Source: JAZDJP01 sp043803805 (GTDB lineage Bacteria > Planctomycetota > JAZDJP01). Taken from it: 8,979 bases of DNA. Under the pieces are notes generated by a model, which saw only the letters and a program-made list of their open reading frames with translations, had not been told where the DNA came from and made no database searches. Below, piece after piece: positions 6,709 to 8,979 of this stretch. The stretch lies in the NCBI GenBank assembly GCA_043803805.1, contig JAZDJP010000102.1:1-8979 (forward strand). Reading direction: 5' to 3'. Both the position numbers and the translations under genes were made by a program. Each line of letters begins with the position of its first letter. Within the stretch, counting starts at the first letter, position 1.

Positions 6709-6773
6709 GTGGGGGCTTTGGGTAATTGGTGATTGGATTTTGGATGTTGTTTGGTGTTTGTGATTTGGTGTTT
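6709..6773 (+). repeat. G/T-rich, almost C-free stretch with internal direct repeats
   Basis: In these 65 bases there is one C and six A; all others are G or T. TTTGGTGTTT occurs at 6750-6759 and again at 6764-6773, and ATTGG occurs repeatedly before them. No reading frame with a ribosome site is seen. The strong strand bias separates it sharply from the GC-rich neighbours. Confidence 0.75.
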
Positions 6774-6778
6774 CCGCA

Positions 6779-6818
6779 GACTCGGCGACTCCCCGACTCG
6801 CTGACTCCCAGACTTCTT
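6779..6818 (+). repeat. Five tandem units of the period-8 GACTC repeat
   Basis: The units are GACTCGGC, GACTCCCC, GACTCGCT, GACTCCCA and a degenerate GACTTCTT, with exactly eight bases between starts. Only the leading GACTC is conserved; the last three bases vary. The units are not protein coding. Their function is unknown. Confidence 0.8.
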
Positions 6819-6880
6819 GGCCCGGTTTTCCCGCGCATCCGGACCGGGTGACGGTATTATGAATGAAACGGAGGTGTCTC

Positions 6881-8065
6881 ATGCGAACCTTGATTCGGGG
6901 GATGGTGGTTCTGTTGGGCCTGGCGGGTATCGTCTGTCAGGGAGGGGAGGCCGGGGATCTTCTCAGCGGTCCTTACACGATTGCCGTTTCACCCGACGGC
7001 GCCATCGTCTGCTGGCAGACGACGGCGGAGGCGTCGGGTCTTGTCCGGTTCCAGGCGGAGGGGGCCACGGCGTGGAGCGAGGTTCGCGAGGCGAAACCCG
7101 CCGCCTTCCATGCGGTGAAACTCACGGGACTTGCGGCCGGGTCCGCGTATCGCGTGGAGGTGCTGGCCGGGGATCGGAAACGGGGCGCTCTGACGTTCCG
7201 CACCGGTCCGAAGGATCCCGGCGCGTTCACGTTTTACCTCTACGGCGACACCCGCACCAACGCCGGCGACCACGAACGCGTGATCCGGGGGTTGCTGGTG
7301 GAAATGGACCGGGCCCGGCAGGACACGTTTGTGGCGCACACCGGGGATTTCGCCCAGGGGGGGTCGGATGCCGTGTCCACCGCCCGTCAGTTTTTCACCC
7401 CGGCGGCGCCCCTTCTCGCCCGCCTGCCGCTGGTTCCGGTGCGGGGCAATCATGAAAACGGCACCGACCTCTTCAAACAATATTTCCCGTGGCCCGGGCG
7501 GCCTGCCGACCATGGCGGCGCCGATGACCTGTGCTTCGATTACGGGTCGGCGCGGCTCGTCGTTCTCGATCAGTACACATCGCTGTCGGCCGGGGATAAA
7601 CGGATGGCCTGGCTCGCCGCGAAACTGGCGGAGGCGAAGGACCGCTGGAAGATCGTGGCGTTTCACGAGCCGATCTACTCCACCGGGTCGCACGGGCCGA
7701 ACGTGGAATTTCGGGAACTCGTCGAGCCGGTTTTGGTGGCGGGCCGCGTTCACGCGGTTTTTGCCGGGCATGATCACAACTATGAGCGGTTCAAGCCCGT
7801 CCAGGGCATCACGTACGTTACCGTCGGGGGGGGTGGCGCGCCCCTTCGGGGCCGGGGCCATGGCGACGGGGCGGAGACCGGGTCGGTGATTTTTGAAAGC
7901 GTCCTGCATTTTATGATGGTGGCCGTGACGCCGGAAACGATGTCATTCAAGGCCTTCCGACCTGCGGATCGGGGCGATGCGTTCGAGGTTTTTGACGCGT
8001 TCGAGATTCCGAAGGAATGCGGATGGCCGGTCCGGGAGAAGGCGGCCTCGGCGGGGGGGCGTTGA
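6881..8065 (+). CDS. Exported metallophosphoesterase, purple-acid-phosphatase type
   Basis: The protein has 394 residues. A signal peptide covers about 1-24 (RTLIRGMVVLLGLAGIVC), with no proper lipobox before the cysteine. Residues 30-112 form a fibronectin-III-like N-terminal domain (TAEASGLVRF, LTGLAAGSAYRVEVL, LTFRTGP). The calcineurin-like phosphoesterase domain follows, with metal-binding motifs GDTR (122-125), GDF (155-157), GNHE (189-192), His262 in HEP, and GHDHNYER (296-303). This is the complete set of binuclear-metal ligands, so it should be active. The family hydrolyses phosphate mono- or diesters; the substrate here is unknown, and an extracytoplasmic phosphorus-scavenging role is an inference. 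The ATG at 6881 has GGAGG six bases upstream; the ATG at 6863 has none. The gene ends 21 bases from the convergent ridA. Confidence 0.9.
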   Translation: MRTLIRGMVVLLGLAGIVCQGGEAGDLLSGPYTIAVSPDGAIVCWQTTAEASGLVRFQAEGATAWSEVREAKPAAFHAVKLTGLAAGSAYRVEVLAGDRKRGALTFRTGPKDPGAFTFYLYGDTRTNAGDHERVIRGLLVEMDRARQDTFVAHTGDFAQGGSDAVSTARQFFTPAAPLLARLPLVPVRGNHENGTDLFKQYFPWPGRPADHGGADDLCFDYGSARLVVLDQYTSLSAGDKRMAWLAAKLAEAKDRWKIVAFHEPIYSTGSHGPNVEFRELVEPVLVAGRVHAVFAGHDHNYERFKPVQGITYVTVGGGGAPLRGRGHGDGAETGSVIFESVLHFMMVAVTPETMSFKAFRPADRGDAFEVFDAFEIPKECGWPVREKAASAGGR

Positions 8066-8086
8066 CGCGCGGCGTCCGGGCGGAGC

Positions 8087-8470
8087 TTATTCCTTCCCCA
8101 CCCATGCCACCGCATCCACTTCCACGAGGCCGCCGGCGGGGAGATTCGCCTCCACCGTCGTCCGCGCCGGGAACGGCTCCCGGAAGAACGATTTGTACGC
8201 CTCGTTGAACTCACCGAATTTCGAGAGATCGGCCACGTAGACGTTCACCTTGACGACATCGGCCAGCGTCGCCCCGCCCGCGGCGAGGACGGTTTCCACG
8301 TTTTTGAGGGCCTGGACGGCCTGTTCCCGGAACGTCGGCGCGCACATTTTCCCCGTTGCCGGATCCATCCCCAATTGGCCGGCGGTGAAGAGGAATCCTC
8401 CGGCCCCGGTTCCCTGGACATAGGGGCCGACGGGGGCGGGGGCCTTGTTGGTGCTGAGGATGGTTTTCAT
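8087..8470 (-). CDS. ridA: RidA family enamine/imine deaminase
   Basis: The 127-residue length is normal for RidA (YjgF/YER057c/UK114). The sequence runs from APAPVGPYVQG and LFTAGQLGMDPATGK to FFREPFPARTTVEANLP and GGLVEVDAVAW. The conserved Arg103 (Arg105 in E. coli RidA) and Glu117 are present, so the protein should hydrolyse reactive 2-aminoacrylate and related imines made by PLP enzymes, releasing ammonia. It is cytoplasmic and forms trimers in the family. The start has GGAGG seven bases upstream on the minus strand. A promoter candidate lies at 8492-8520. No amino acid biosynthesis partner is next to it, apart from the divergent ACT-domain gene, which may regulate amino-acid metabolism. 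Confidence 0.95.
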   Translation of the reverse strand: MKTILSTNKAPAPVGPYVQGTGAGGFLFTAGQLGMDPATGKMCAPTFREQAVQALKNVETVLAAGGATLADVVKVNVYVADLSKFGEFNEAYKSFFREPFPARTTVEANLPAGGLVEVDAVAWVGKE

Positions 8471-8491
8471 GGATTTTCCTCCCGGGGCCGG

Positions 8492-8520
8492 AGTATATCG
8501 GCGGCCTCGCGCCAACGCAA
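8492..8520 (-). promoter_or_regulatory. Promoter candidate of ridA
   Basis: On the minus strand, TTGCGT (8515-8520) and TATACT (8492-8497) are separated by 17 bases. The -10 box equals that of the tRNA-Leu promoter candidate. It lies about 22 bases before the ridA start, so the leader is short but includes the ribosome site. Confidence 0.4.
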
Positions 8521-8541
8521 TTGTCGCGATCCGATTTCTCC

Positions 8542-8570
8542 TTGTGGCCCCGTCATAAAAAACGTAGTAT
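8542..8570 (+). promoter_or_regulatory. Promoter candidate of the ACT-domain gene
   Basis: TTGTGG at 8542-8547 and TAGTAT at 8565-8570 are separated by 17 bases and lie about 30 bases before the ATG at 8603. Both boxes match sigma-70 consensus only partly (3/6 and 4/6). The two candidates face away from each other between divergent genes. Confidence 0.33.
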
Positions 8571-8602
8571 GAAACGCGGCACCTTATACAGGAGGGCGTG
8601 CG

Positions 8603-8979
8603 ATGGAACTGAAGAAACAGATTTCGATCTTTCTCAAGAATCGGCCGGGGGCGCTGGCCGAGGTGACGGGAACCCTGGCCCGGGAAGGCGTCAACATCCT
8701 GGCGATCTCCGTCTCCGACACGGTGGACCACGCGGTCGTCCGGTTCATCGTGGACCAGAACGAGAAGGCGAAGGCGGTTCTCGAGAAACAGAAATTCCTC
8801 GTGGTCGAGAACGATGTCCTTGCCGTTCCCCTGTCGAACCAGCCCGGGAAACTCGGGGACATTGCGACGAAACTGGGGAAGGGCAACATTAACATTGAAT
8901 ACGCCTACGGGACCACCATCGCGGCCAACGGCGACGCCCTGGTCATCTTCCGCGTCTCCGACGTGAGGAAGGCGCTGGA
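8603..8979 (+). CDS. Tandem ACT-domain protein, 3' end cut by window edge
   Basis: A frame opens at ATG 8603 (GGAGGG at 8591-8596, six bases upstream) and stays open to the window end, giving 125 visible residues. It shows two ACT domains in tandem. The first, at about 4-70, carries KNRPGALAEVTGTLAREGVN; the second, at about 71-125, carries SNQPGKLGDIATKLGKGNIN. Each has the ligand-binding P-G-x-L turn. The family are small regulatory proteins of about 130-145 residues that bind amino acids; the ligand here is unknown. Little more than the last few residues is likely to be missing. Many bacteria carry this stand-alone tandem-ACT type, sometimes beside a phenylacetate-CoA ligase gene, but no such neighbour is visible here. 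Confidence 0.9.
   Translation, partial: MELKKQISIFLKNRPGALAEVTGTLAREGVNILAISVSDTVDHAVVRFIVDQNEKAKAVLEKQKFLVVENDVLAVPLSNQPGKLGDIATKLGKGNINIEYAYGTTIAANGDALVIFRVSDVRKAL

Noticed and set aside
6855..6860. TATTAT as a -10 box for the metallophosphoesterase gene
   Set aside because: No -35 box is found at 15-19 bases upstream, and the neighbouring repeats confuse the match.
6681..6880. CRISPR array in the repeat region
   Set aside because: The units are only eight bases with no spacers of constant length and no cas genes, so this is a simple tandem repeat.

Overview
The window is a GC-rich bacterial chromosome segment carrying ordinary-looking chromosomal genes plus one short accessory patch. Three of the proteins have export signals or membrane segments, so the cell has an elaborate envelope. 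A HExxH peptidase with HEAT repeats and a paired tryptophan tail, an ECF sigma factor with a very long membrane anti-sigma factor, and a URO-D-family protein that is not HemE together suggest a Planctomycetota-like or related uncultured phylum (Hydrogenedentota, Sumerlaeota or Lentisphaerota are possible). This is inferred from gene style only. The tRNA gene does not encode its CCA tail.

Layout. Positions 1-126 hold the end of a plus-strand reading frame with a TPR-like tail. Positions 160-1923 encode an exported HExxH peptidase-like protein with HEAT repeats. Positions 1924-2204 hold no full gene, but contain a G10 tract and a 16-codon signal-peptide stub with a very good ribosome-binding site. 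Positions 2205-3212 encode a URO-D-family protein. Positions 3331-5995 form a compact cluster of ECF sigma factor, zinc-finger anti-sigma factor with a large extracytoplasmic part, and a four-helix small membrane protein. A sigma-E-like promoter candidate lies just before the sigma gene.

Positions 6090-6171 are tRNA-Leu(GAG) with a good promoter. It is followed within 30 bases by an N-terminally shortened ORF6N-domain gene (6198-6680) that contains a perfect 27-base palindrome. Positions 6681-6880 are intergenic: blocks of a period-8 GACTC repeat flank a nearly C-free G/T-rich stretch. Positions 6881-8065 encode an exported metallophosphoesterase of the purple-acid-phosphatase type. A RidA gene (8087-8470, minus) converges on it. 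A tandem-ACT-domain gene (8603 to the window end) diverges from ridA, and promoter candidates face both ways between the two.

The part most likely to be a working system is the sigma/anti-sigma/membrane-protein cluster, which looks like an envelope signalling unit. The ORF6N patch beside the tRNA looks like a remnant of horizontally acquired DNA. No CRISPR array, rRNA, transposase or complete defence system is visible.
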